Of a DNA stretch of 64,000 nt, positions 28,001 through 35,272 are shown piece after piece. Under the pieces are notes generated by a model. That model searched no databases. It was not told the DNA's origin and saw only the letters and a program-made list of their open reading frames with translations. The first letter of the stretch is position 1. The number at the start of each line of letters is the position of its first letter. Source of the stretch: Chitinophagaceae bacterium (GTDB lineage: Bacteria; Bacteroidota; Bacteroidia; Chitinophagales; Chitinophagaceae); NCBI GenBank assembly GCA_019638595.1, contig JAHBTJ010000003.1:292539-356538 (forward strand), given 5' to 3'. The translations under genes and the position numbers were made by a program.

Positions 28001-28171
28001 ATACTGAGGAAAGTATTCATCAATAAAGCCCGCGTGTATATATCCGGCACCAACCTGCTCACATTCTCCAGGCTGAATGAATGGAATCTCGATCCTGAAA
28101 CAGAATCAGGCAGGGCCGTGAACTATACGCAAACCTCCTTATATACTATTGGTCTGAACCTTCAATTTTAA
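25100..28171 (+). CDS. SusC/RagA-family TonB-linked transporter of the sulfatase operon
   Basis: 1023 residues with a signal peptide (1-21, ending ELLLA before QVTQP). It has a carboxypeptidase-regulatory-like domain (VEGKVTDKSSKAPLEGVTV), the SusC box QDVVVVAYGTQKKITLT, a plug with DALVIVDGSEQQLSDINPND and ITVLKDAASTAIYGSRATNG, and a barrel ending TIGLNLQF. About 150 residues shorter than the first SusC of this window and clearly a different paralogue. It should import a sulfated or desulfated ligand captured by the SusD encoded 18 bp downstream. The sulfatase that ends the operon and the divergent sulfatase set the sulfate-ester context. No glycoside hydrolase accompanies it, which fits sulfur scavenging more than carbon use. 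Confidence 0.95.
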   Translation: MKHAIRILLIGMLFLPELLLAQVTQPVINTVVEGKVTDKSSKAPLEGVTVIIKGTTNQTISSPDGKFKLSTSQKLPFLISVSYVGYQAAEVQLTQSSVDIELTPADQTLQDVVVVAYGTQKKITLTNSVAQIGSAELTRRPVSNVQQALQGQLPGVTVQDLGGAPGKSSTNVRVRGITTFNTNASSTSGFGLGKNDALVIVDGSEQQLSDINPNDIASITVLKDAASTAIYGSRATNGVILVTTKPGRKGPAQVTYDGYYAWQKAINVPVQMGLEDYMKEQQAAYTNAGLILPEKFTDAGIAVWVNATDRLKYPLPNTWFTTMYHTAPQTSHSVAVSGGNDQIRSRLSVRYQKQDGVIKNFENEIAEIRLNTDYKAAHHLSFNANVNYRYNASEFPAVDPVNNFFHGSMWAVPKYPDGTYGLSTQGNNPLMFTEIGGQSTTVNDYLTGSFQGEWKILPFLGVSSFLSARIYNTTGKAFTNSYTNRDSVTGIVKTVANNSLTETRNTLKEYMWNNLLTYEQSFGVHHVKALAGYSQIYNTQTYLTAYRERFYNNDIQSIGQGANDATKSNSGYDAVFALRSYFGRINYDFAGKYLLEVNGRYDGSSKFTGDKQYGFFPSFSAGWVVSEEAFWSGIKPLIRDFKLRGSYGKTGNQSVDLYSYYAALSLAGYTFNGEAVNGYRQTTLANKELGWESTTQLDIGVDATLLDSRLNVTVDYYRKVTNDILLNLDIPATVGLTAPFQNAGSVENKGWEFSASYNGTNATNSFRYTIGGNLSINSNKVIDLKGTGPYITGTDINPRYIIDEGLPINTLWGYKTDGLFQTEEEIAAYGATYSTNTKPGDVKYVDLNKDKKIDANDMTVIGYSFPKYVFGLTTNLSCKNFDLNLLFQGTAKVDTRLAGALAEMGNQEGFTHEIYANNYWTPENTNARFPRPVKYDLSNVATSDRLLYDGSYLRLKNLQISYTLPSDILRKVFINKARVYISGTNLLTFSRLNEWNLDPETESGRAVNYTQTSLYTIGLNLQF

Positions 28172-28189
28172 TCCCCTAACATATTATAT

Positions 28190-29770
28190 ATGAAGCAATT
28201 TAAGTTTAAATACATCCTGCTTTTAACCGTTATCGGTTTTACATCCTGCAATAAAGGCCTGCTGGACACCGTGCCGAACGACAGGCTTTCTGAAGATCTT
28301 TTCTGGAAATCACAGAATGATGTGCTGCTTGCATTGAACTCGCTGTACCGGGATCTTGACGGTACCAATATTTTTGCATGGGATGCGCTGACAGATATAG
28401 GTCATGTGAATCAGCCTTTTGCTATTGACGCCTATATAGCCAACGGCACGTATGATGCCACAAGCTCAAAAATACTGAGTGAATGGAGCAATGCATATAC
28501 AGGTATTGCAGCGGTAAATTATTTTCTTGAAAATGCAGATAATGTAACTATAACAGATGCTGCCGCGCAGAGCAGGTATAAAGCTGAAGCCCGGTTTTTA
28601 CGGGTGTATCAATATGTAAAGCTAACCACGTTGTATGGTGCAGTGCCGCTCATCACCGGCACCATATCTATCGCCGATGCAAGAACCATACAAAAAGAAG
28701 AGCTTTCAAAATTGTATGATTTTATCAACTCGGAATTAGCTGAGATCGCCCCCCTGCTTCCACTTGCCTATGCCGGGGCTGATAAAGGCCGTATTACCCG
28801 TGGGGCTGCGCTGGCTTTAAAAGCACGCTCCAATTTATATGCAGGTCGTTACGCGGATGCAGCAACGGATGCAAAAGCAGTGATTGAGCTGAACACATAC
28901 TCATTATATCCCGAGTATGGCAAGCTGTTTTCGTATGCAGCCGAAAACAACGGAGAGGTAATACTGGATAAACAATTCATAGCTTCCTCTTACTCAAACA
29001 ATGTGTTTAACTTGCTTGCGCCGTATAGCCAGAAAAGCAGCCAGAGCACTTATGTACCAACAAAAAAGCTGGTAGATAAATTTCAAACCAAAGACGGGCT
29101 GGATATTACGGATCCTGCAAGCGGGTACGATGCTGGTCATCCTTATATAAACAGGGATCCCCGGCTGGGCTTTTCTGTTTTTCTTGACGGCGATGCATTA
29201 CCCGGAGGCGGTGTTTTTCATCCTGCACCGAACAGCGGTACTGCCGATGCGGTAGGAAATACCTATATAGCATCCACTACAGGGTTTAATGTAAAGAAAT
29301 ATATCAATACGGAAGATTTTGCCAACCCTTCAAACAATGGCATCAATATTATCCTGATAAGATATGCAGAAGTATTATTGACTTATGCGGAAGCAAAAAT
29401 TGAAGCCGGTGATATTGATCAATCCGTATACGATGCCATCAACACCGTACGCAATGGAAGGAACGATGTAAAGCTGCCTTCCATAACCACCGGATCAACA
29501 CAGGCTGAACTGAGGGAGATCGTACGCAGGGAGCGCACCGTTGAACTGGCATTTGAAGGGTTGCATTTAGCGGATATCCGCAGGTGGAAAACAGCCGCTG
29601 CTGTTGTGCACGGCGCTGTATACGGCATTACTTACGAGGATGGGGGTGTGTTCAAAACCATCCAGGTTGCCGTAAACAGGGAGTTTATTGATCCGAAACA
29701 TTATTTATGGCCGATACCGCAAACAGAAACTGTACAAAATCCCAACCTGACGCAAAATTTAAACTGGTAA
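28190..29770 (+). CDS. SusD/RagB-family lipoprotein of the sulfatase operon
   Basis: 526 residues. The lipoprotein signal MKQFKFKYILLLTVIGFTSC puts the lipid-bearing Cys at residue 20. SusD features are VPNDRLSEDLFWKSQNDVLL near the N-terminus, EARFLRVYQYVKLTTLYGAV, ITRGAALALKARSNLYAGRY, ILIRYAEVLLTYAEAKIEAG and the C-terminal RRERTVELAFEGLHLADIRRW, ending with PIPQTETVQNPNLTQN. It is the surface-exposed ligand-binding lid for the SusC encoded 18 bp upstream. The ligand is inferred to be a sulfate ester or sulfated glycan from context only. Confidence 0.94.
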   Translation: MKQFKFKYILLLTVIGFTSCNKGLLDTVPNDRLSEDLFWKSQNDVLLALNSLYRDLDGTNIFAWDALTDIGHVNQPFAIDAYIANGTYDATSSKILSEWSNAYTGIAAVNYFLENADNVTITDAAAQSRYKAEARFLRVYQYVKLTTLYGAVPLITGTISIADARTIQKEELSKLYDFINSELAEIAPLLPLAYAGADKGRITRGAALALKARSNLYAGRYADAATDAKAVIELNTYSLYPEYGKLFSYAAENNGEVILDKQFIASSYSNNVFNLLAPYSQKSSQSTYVPTKKLVDKFQTKDGLDITDPASGYDAGHPYINRDPRLGFSVFLDGDALPGGGVFHPAPNSGTADAVGNTYIASTTGFNVKKYINTEDFANPSNNGINIILIRYAEVLLTYAEAKIEAGDIDQSVYDAINTVRNGRNDVKLPSITTGSTQAELREIVRRERTVELAFEGLHLADIRRWKTAAAVVHGAVYGITYEDGGVFKTIQVAVNREFIDPKHYLWPIPQTETVQNPNLTQNLNW

Positions 29771-29779
29771 ATAAATATG

Positions 29780-29850
29780 GAATTAATTTGAAAATCAGTT
29801 AATTTGAAAATGCAGGAGTTTTTCATTTCAAATTATCACATTCACACCAA
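29780..29850. repeat. AATTTGAAAAT-type intergenic repeat
   Basis: Words TTAATTTGAAAAT and ATTTCAAATTATCACATTC lie between SusD and the second sulfatase gene. They belong to the same low-complexity family as the runs near 37.8, 59.9 and 62.2 kb. They do not obviously terminate transcription. Confidence 0.45.
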
Positions 29851-29864
29851 GCTTTAAAATATTG

Positions 29865-31229
29865 ATGATGATTAAAAGATTAATAGGTTCACTCTTTGCA
29901 GCAGCACTTTTTGCCTCTCTTGCAAATGCCCAGCAACGACCCAATATTATTTTTGTGTTGACGGATGATATGGGTTATTCAGACCTGAGTACGTATGGCA
30001 ACCCGGTTATACAAACACCTTTTCTTGACGGGATGGCGAATGCAGGATTAAAAGCCACCAATTACATTGTATCTACTCCTTCCTGCTCTCCTTCAAGAGC
30101 ATCGCTGCTTACAGGGCGTTATGCTACAAGATATAATGTGCCGGTTCCGTTGGGTCCGGGTGATAAACGCGGCTTGCCCGACCAGGAAGTAACGATCGCT
30201 GAAGTGTTGAAGCAAGCCGGTTATAATACCGCTATGATCGGTAAATGGCACCTGGGGGATGACAAACCGTTTCACCATCCAACGGCACAGGGTTTCGATT
30301 CTTATTATGGTTTATTGTATAGCCACGACTATCGTTTCCCGTATGTTAAAACCGATACTACCATTAAGCTGTTCAGGAATCACCAGCCGGAGATCAGCCA
30401 GCCTGAAGATTCCTTACTAACTCCCTTGTATACACGGGAAGCGATCTCCATCATAGACAAACAAACCAAAAGCAAGCCATTCTTTTTATACCTGTCGTAC
30501 AATATGCCTCATCTTCCTGTGGCATTTGCAGCCAAAGCTGCTTCACTGGCAGGCAGGCAGGATGCAGGGCCTTTGGGCGCCATAGTGGAGGAAATGGATA
30601 GTTGCCTGGCATTGATATGGAAAAAGCTGGAAGACAAAAAGCTGGCGGACAATACCATATTTATTTTTTCGAGCGATAACGGGCCCTGGGCTGCCTATCC
30701 TGAAAGAATGTCCGGAGACGGTGTTACTGATCGCTGGCATGTGGGAGCCGCAGGCATTTTCCGTGGCTCAAAAGGTGAATCGTATGAAGGAGGTGTAAGA
30801 GTGCCGTTCATTGTTTATTGGAAAAATCATATTAAACCCACCATCTTAACCAGTCCTATCAGTAATCTTGATGTGCTGCCTACTTTGGCTGCATGGGCAA
30901 AAGCGCCGCTTCCACAAGGGAGGACCCTGGATGGGCAGGACATAGGCGATCTGCTAACAGGTAGGGTTAACCGGAAAGAGTATGTGCATCGCCCTATTTA
31001 TATTAACAACTATAATAAGGTGGAAGCTGTACGTGTGGGAGCCTGGAAATACCGCGAAGCGCCTGCAGGAGTAAACTCGATCACCGGAAGATCGCAGGAC
31101 ACGGTAAAAGAACTGTTTAATATCAGCCGGGATCCGAGCGAGCGCGTGAATGTAATAGACCGCTATCCTGAAAAAGCAGCGGAGCTGAAAAAACTCTTTG
31201 ATGCTTACCCCGGGCTTAAAGAAAATTAA
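29865..31229 (+). CDS. Secreted sulfatase (formylglycine-type), third gene of SusCD operon
   Basis: 454 residues from the ATG at 29865; the ATG at 29868 is nearly equivalent. The signal peptide ends ASLANAQ. The core begins [19 protein letters not shown], followed by the formylglycine signature CSPSR (Cys74), [22 protein letters not shown]-like metal and substrate residues (GKWHLG), and [11 protein letters not shown]. It also has [12 protein letters not shown] and a C-terminal KYREAP...[15 protein letters not shown] segment. It is about 60 residues shorter than, and clearly divergent from, the sulfatase at 23037, so the two probably act on different esters. It starts 94 bp after SusD in the same direction. 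No maturase is present in the window. Confidence 0.93.
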   Translation: MMIKRLIGSLFAAALFASLANAQQRPNIIFVLTDDMGYSDLSTYGNPVIQTPFLDGMANAGLKATNYIVSTPSCSPSRASLLTGRYATRYNVPVPLGPGDKRGLPDQEVTIAEVLKQAGYNTAMIGKWHLGDDKPFHHPTAQGFDSYYGLLYSHDYRFPYVKTDTTIKLFRNHQPEISQPEDSLLTPLYTREAISIIDKQTKSKPFFLYLSYNMPHLPVAFAAKAASLAGRQDAGPLGAIVEEMDSCLALIWKKLEDKKLADNTIFIFSSDNGPWAAYPERMSGDGVTDRWHVGAAGIFRGSKGESYEGGVRVPFIVYWKNHIKPTILTSPISNLDVLPTLAAWAKAPLPQGRTLDGQDIGDLLTGRVNRKEYVHRPIYINNYNKVEAVRVGAWKYREAPAGVNSITGRSQDTVKELFNISRDPSERVNVIDRYPEKAAELKKLFDAYPGLKEN

Positions 31230-31294
31230 TATCACCCGTTAAGCTTTTCTTTTGGGAACGCGTTTGCCCGGGAGGAGAAAATTTTTAAAAAAAA

Positions 31295-31317
31295 TAGTCT
31301 ATAAATTTTGTGGACTA
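31295..31317. promoter_or_regulatory. Operator copy 2
   Basis: TAGTCTA, nine bases (TAAATTTTG), then TGGACTA: an inverted repeat with one mismatch in the right arm. It has the same N9 centre length and the same TTTTG ending of the centre as copy 1. It lies between the sulfatase stop and the TonB-dependent receptor gene. Confidence 0.65.
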
Positions 31318-31492
31318 ATATTTTATTCTATTTTCGCACTATGAAACTTCATAAACCCCATAATATGTGTTGTTGCCTGACAATGTGCTGATGCCACCGG
31401 GTCGAATTATATTCCTTTTGCTCTGCATCTTCCTTATTCATCTTCAAATCAAATAACATGTGTAATAATTAGTCAGTAAATCCGTATGCTTT

Positions 31493-31519
31493 ATTAGTCT
31501 ATAAAATAAGTAGACTAAT
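31493..31519. promoter_or_regulatory. Operator copy 3, perfect inverted repeat
   Basis: Perfect 9-bp arms ATTAGTCTA and TAGACTAAT around a 9-bp AT-rich centre, 44 bp before the ATG of the TonB-dependent receptor. This is the best-formed copy and defines the consensus TTAGTCTA-N9-TAGACTAA. A half-site-like TTAGTCAG lies just upstream near 31479. Confidence 0.72.
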
Positions 31520-31562
31520 TAATTTAACTGTATAATTTTTAATAAACCAAAAAAATTGTTTA

Positions 31563-34127
31563 ATGCAAAAGTTGCTTTTAATTGTTGTTTTATCTCTGTC
31601 GTTCTTCCATTTAGCAGAGGCCCAGAGCCATGTAAGAGGAGTGGTTAAAAATGGGGGAGGTGCGCGGGTTCCCGGCGCTACCGTTAATATAAAAGGAACA
31701 ACTATATATACCGCCGCAGACAGCTTGGGTGAGTTCAGCATTGAAGCGCCGAAGGCTGCGCCATTTACATTACACGTTACCGCAGCCGGGTTTCACGGGT
31801 TGAGCACGAAATATGACAACATCCCGGCAGAACCTGTTAGCATTGTGCTGGTGCCTAACGAATTGCTGGATTATATTGTAGTAACATCGCGCAGGAGGAG
31901 TGAGGTGGTACAAAACATCCCTATCCCGATTTCGGTGGTGGGTGGCAACCGCATAGCTGATGCCGGGGCCTTTAACGTAAGCCGTTTAAAAGAATTGGTT
32001 CCTACGGTACAGTTGTACTCTTCCAATGCGCGAAATACCACTTTGAATATAAGAGGCCTGGGGTCAACATACGGCTTAACCAATGATGGTATTGATCCGG
32101 GAGTCGGGTTCTATCTTGACGGAGTATACCTCGCCCGCCCTGCAGCTACTGTGCTTGACTTTATTGATGTGGAACGTATAGAAGTATTGCGCGGCCCGCA
32201 GGGTACATTATTCGGCAAGAATACTACTGCAGGCGCCTTCAACATCACATCACGTGCAGCAGAGTTCAAGCCGGGTGCTGTTTTTGAAGCCAGTTATGGT
32301 AATTTCGGCTATATACAGGCAAAAGCCTCTATAACAGGCCCGCTCATTGCTAATAAGTTAGCTGCCAGGGTTTCCTTCTCCGGAACACAACGCGATGGCA
32401 ACCTGTATAATGTAAGCTCAGACCGTAAAATAAATGACCTTAATAATTTGGGAGTAAGGGGTCAATTGCTCTATACGCCTTCCGACAATGTAAAAATATC
32501 ATTAGCCGGAGATGTTACTTCACAGAAACCCGATGGATATGGTTGGGCAGTAGCAGGTGTGGTAAAAACACAACGTTCAGATTACAGACAGTTCAATACT
32601 ATTATTGCTGACCTGGGATATACCCTTCCATACAAAAGCGCCTTTGAAAGAAAAGTTGATTTAGATACCAGGTCCAAAGCGGATAATGAACTGGGAGGCG
32701 TTTCGCTCAATGCAGATATTAAGATCGGTAACGGTACACTCACTTCCACTACCGCGTGGCGTTACTGGAAATGGATTCCTTTAAATGACAGGGATTATCT
32801 TGGCATACCGGTATTTACCGTTTCTGCAGGAAATTCTGTTCACGACCAATGGTCGCAGGAGTTCAGGTATTCAGGAAAAATTGGTAAAAAAATTACAGGT
32901 GTGGTGGGCTTATACGGCTTATGGCAGGATCTGAAAACAGATCCCGTACATACGGAAGAAGCAGGGTCGGCATTATGGCGTTTTTATCAAAACAACGCAA
33001 GCGCTACTGCGTGGGAAACGCCGGGTTTACTTGACAACTTTGGTATTAAAACCGTTTACGGAATTAAATCAACAAGTCTTGCAGCCTTTACGCAAATTGA
33101 CTGGTCTGTTACCCCTCAATTGCACATCTTACCGGGTTTGAGGTATAACTACGATAAGAAAGTGGCTAATTATAACCGCGTTACGTACGGTGGGCTTGAA
33201 ACTGATGACGAAGCGCTTTTGGCTTTAAAGAAACAGGTATATAGCGATCAATCATTTAATGTAAATGCGGATGCAGGGAATGTGTCAGGCCAGTTATCGG
33301 TACAATATATCGTAAACAATAACTACAATGCTTTTGCCACTTTTTCCAAAAGCTATAAGCCCATAGGCGTTAATGTGGGTGGTTTACCAACAGCCAGCGG
33401 TAAGGTAATGACAGAACTGGCAACCGTAAAACCGGAGTCTGTTCAGCATTTTGAAGTTGGTATAAAAACAACGCCGTTGCCCAATACAATATTAAATCTG
33501 ACAGTATACCAGAATAACATCAAAGATTACCAAACGCTTGTACAAACACCGGAACCCGGCGTAAACCGCGGATACCTTGCGAACGCGGAGAAAGCAAGAA
33601 CACAGGGTTTTGAATTAGACGGCAGCTTCAGACCTTCGGATTTTATCAGTATCAATGCAGCACTGGCTTACACCGATGGAAAATATGTGAAATTCACCAA
33701 TGCCCCTGTACCTCTTGAAGAGGTTGGCGGTGCAGAAGCATTCAAGGATATTTCAGGAGGTGCGCTTCCGGGTATCTCAAAATGGTCGTGGACCGTGGGT
33801 ACTGAGCTTAGCAGCCAGGGAAAATTCCTGGGCTGGCAGGGTCATTATTTCCTGGGGGCTGACCTGTTCTATCGCTCTGAATTTTCTTCCAGCCCGTCTC
33901 CCTCGCAATACCTGAATATTGATGCGTATTATTTATTGAATGCGCGGTTGGGATTCAGGGCCAATAACGGGTTTACTTTATTCGCCTGGAGCAGGAATCT
34001 TGGTAATAAAGATTATTATGAACAATTGTTGGCAGCTCCCGGTAACTATGGACAATATGCCGGCGTTGTAGGAGATGCCCGTACGTTTGGTGTTACAGTA
34101 AGGTATGCGCTAAAACTGCAGCCATGA
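31563..34127 (+). CDS. TonB-dependent receptor (non-SusC type), first gene of encapsulin operon
   Basis: 854 residues with a signal peptide (1-20, ending HLAEA before QSHVRG). It has a carboxypeptidase-regulatory-like domain (GGARVPGATVNIKGT), the TonB-box region LDYIVVTSRRRSEVVQNIP, a plug with TTLNIRGLGS, GVGFYLDGVYLARPA and IEVLRGPQGTLFGKNTTAGA, and a 22-strand-type barrel. The barrel carries the usual FEVGIKTTPLPNT and NLGNKDYYEQ motifs near the end. It lacks the SusC signature and has no SusD partner, so it resembles receptors for small ligands. Pseudomonas SftP, a receptor for sulfate esters, is a known precedent for this context. It is followed by three genes that overlap or nearly overlap, and preceded by two operator copies. 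The ligand, probably an organosulfur compound, is inferred. Confidence 0.9.
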   Translation: MQKLLLIVVLSLSFFHLAEAQSHVRGVVKNGGGARVPGATVNIKGTTIYTAADSLGEFSIEAPKAAPFTLHVTAAGFHGLSTKYDNIPAEPVSIVLVPNELLDYIVVTSRRRSEVVQNIPIPISVVGGNRIADAGAFNVSRLKELVPTVQLYSSNARNTTLNIRGLGSTYGLTNDGIDPGVGFYLDGVYLARPAATVLDFIDVERIEVLRGPQGTLFGKNTTAGAFNITSRAAEFKPGAVFEASYGNFGYIQAKASITGPLIANKLAARVSFSGTQRDGNLYNVSSDRKINDLNNLGVRGQLLYTPSDNVKISLAGDVTSQKPDGYGWAVAGVVKTQRSDYRQFNTIIADLGYTLPYKSAFERKVDLDTRSKADNELGGVSLNADIKIGNGTLTSTTAWRYWKWIPLNDRDYLGIPVFTVSAGNSVHDQWSQEFRYSGKIGKKITGVVGLYGLWQDLKTDPVHTEEAGSALWRFYQNNASATAWETPGLLDNFGIKTVYGIKSTSLAAFTQIDWSVTPQLHILPGLRYNYDKKVANYNRVTYGGLETDDEALLALKKQVYSDQSFNVNADAGNVSGQLSVQYIVNNNYNAFATFSKSYKPIGVNVGGLPTASGKVMTELATVKPESVQHFEVGIKTTPLPNTILNLTVYQNNIKDYQTLVQTPEPGVNRGYLANAEKARTQGFELDGSFRPSDFISINAALAYTDGKYVKFTNAPVPLEEVGGAEAFKDISGGALPGISKWSWTVGTELSSQGKFLGWQGHYFLGADLFYRSEFSSSPSPSQYLNIDAYYLLNARLGFRANNGFTLFAWSRNLGNKDYYEQLLAAPGNYGQYAGVVGDARTFGVTVRYALKLQP

Positions 34128-34333
34128 TACGTAATAAAGGCATGGAGATACAGCACGATGAAGAAGATTACGAGTGGACTGAAGAAGAGCTGATATACAA
34201 AAGATCAGGCAGCAAAAGAAAAACCATCGCAGGGTTATTTCCCCTGGTGACAGAAAGCTTTGTTCCGGAGACCATTAAAACAATAAATTATTTTTTACAT
34301 TTAGGTATTCAAACTCCATACAAGCACCTATAA
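34124..34333 (+). CDS. Small unknown protein between receptor and encapsulin shell
   Basis: 69 residues. The ATG overlaps the TGA of the receptor gene (ATGA), which favours translational coupling and a real gene; the ATG at 34142 is an alternative. The N-terminal third is acidic (HDEEDYEWTEEEL), the middle basic (KRSGSKRKT), and the C-terminal half has an amphipathic look (ETIKTINYFLHLGIQTPYK). There is no signal peptide, membrane helix or Cys pair. I do not recognise the family. The shell gene starts 15 bp downstream, so a role with the nanocompartment, for example as a second cargo or an assembly or regulatory factor, is possible but unsupported beyond position. Confidence 0.6.
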   Translation: MIRNKGMEIQHDEEDYEWTEEELIYKRSGSKRKTIAGLFPLVTESFVPETIKTINYFLHLGIQTPYKHL

Positions 34334-34348
34334 ACTAAACTTTATACA

Positions 34349-35272
34349 ATGGCAGAAATAAAAACACAACAAACCGCACTCGGCGACGTAGCCGCCCGGC
34401 AGCTTGCTATTGCTACCCGCACGGTTCCGCAAATGGTAACCATTACTCCAAGATGGCTCACGCGTCTTTTAAACTGGATACCGGTGGAATCAGGAGTATA
34501 TCGCCTTAACAAAGTAAAGAATGCCACACATATCGAGGTTGATTGCTCCTCGAGAGATGAAAAAGTATTACCGCAAACCTTTGTAGACTATATTGAAAAC
34601 CCGAGAGAATACAACCTTGCTGCGGTACAAACCATAGTAGATGTACATACCCGTGTATCAGATTTATACAGCAAGCCTTATAACCAGATTTCTGAACAAT
34701 TAAGGCTGGCAATAGAAACTATTAAAGAACGCCAGGAAAGCGAGCTGATCAATAATGCAGCGTATGGTTTATTACACAGCGTTGCAGACAGTCAGCGTAT
34801 AAAAACACGTACCGGCTCTCCTACTCCTGATGATCTTGATGAGCTGATTGCCAAAGTATGGAAAGAGCCCGGCTTCTTTTTATTACACCCTTTGGCTATT
34901 GCCGCATTCGGCAGAGAATGTACACGCCGCGGCGTTCCCCCGCCTACCATTTCATTATTCGGCTCTCAATTTTTAACATGGAGAGGCATTCCCTTAATTC
35001 CTTCCGATAAGCTACCGATAGCAAAAGGCAAATCAAAAATCATTTTGTTACGCACCGGCGAAGCAAAACAGGGCGTGGTTGGTTTGTTTCAACCTGGTTT
35101 ACAAGGTGAGCAAACTCCCGGGCTTTCTGTTCGCTTTATGGGCATTAATGAAAAAGCGATCGCATCTTACCTGGTATCATTATACTGCTCTTTAGCAGTA
35201 CTGGTGGATGATGCCATTGCTGTATTGGATGATGTTGAAATCGGTAACTATCATGAGTACAACTACAAATAA
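34349..35272 (+). CDS. Family 2A encapsulin shell protein (SrpI-like)
   Basis: 307 residues with an HK97-like fold, predicted to self-assemble into a closed protein shell in the cytoplasm. Family 2A is recognised from the N-terminal arm LGDVAARQLAIATRTVPQM followed by TPRWLTRLLNWIPVESGVYRLN, and from QISEQLRLAIETIKERQESE in the E-loop/spine region. The A-domain part has KVWKEPGFFLLHPLAIAAFG and RRGVPPPTI, and the protein ends near IASYLVSLYCSLAVLVDDAI. There is no cyclic-nucleotide-binding insert, which separates it from family 2B. The next gene overlaps its 3' end by 20 bp and encodes a cysteine desulfurase with a long disordered N-terminus, the known cargo class. In cyanobacteria the SrpI shell is induced by sulfate starvation. 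No phage genes are nearby, so it is not a stray capsid. Confidence 0.92.
   Translation: MAEIKTQQTALGDVAARQLAIATRTVPQMVTITPRWLTRLLNWIPVESGVYRLNKVKNATHIEVDCSSRDEKVLPQTFVDYIENPREYNLAAVQTIVDVHTRVSDLYSKPYNQISEQLRLAIETIKERQESELINNAAYGLLHSVADSQRIKTRTGSPTPDDLDELIAKVWKEPGFFLLHPLAIAAFGRECTRRGVPPPTISLFGSQFLTWRGIPLIPSDKLPIAKGKSKIILLRTGEAKQGVVGLFQPGLQGEQTPGLSVRFMGINEKAIASYLVSLYCSLAVLVDDAIAVLDDVEIGNYHEYNYK

Larger units (their letters stand above)
31230..31562. other. 333-bp leader of the receptor-encapsulin operon with two operator copies
   Basis: AT-rich, with no plausible gene. It holds operator copies 2 and 3 with starts about 200 bp apart, which would allow looping or two promoters. A TATAATTTTT sequence about 12 bp beyond copy 3 could be the -7 element, with the right arm of copy 3 near -33. 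No TTTG -33 motif is visible there, which leans toward an activator, although this is speculative. Confidence 0.55.

Noticed and set aside
34349-35272. Phage capsid / prophage explanation for the HK97-fold protein
   Set aside because: No portal, terminase or other phage gene is near, and the gene overlaps a desulfurase with a cargo-type N-terminus.
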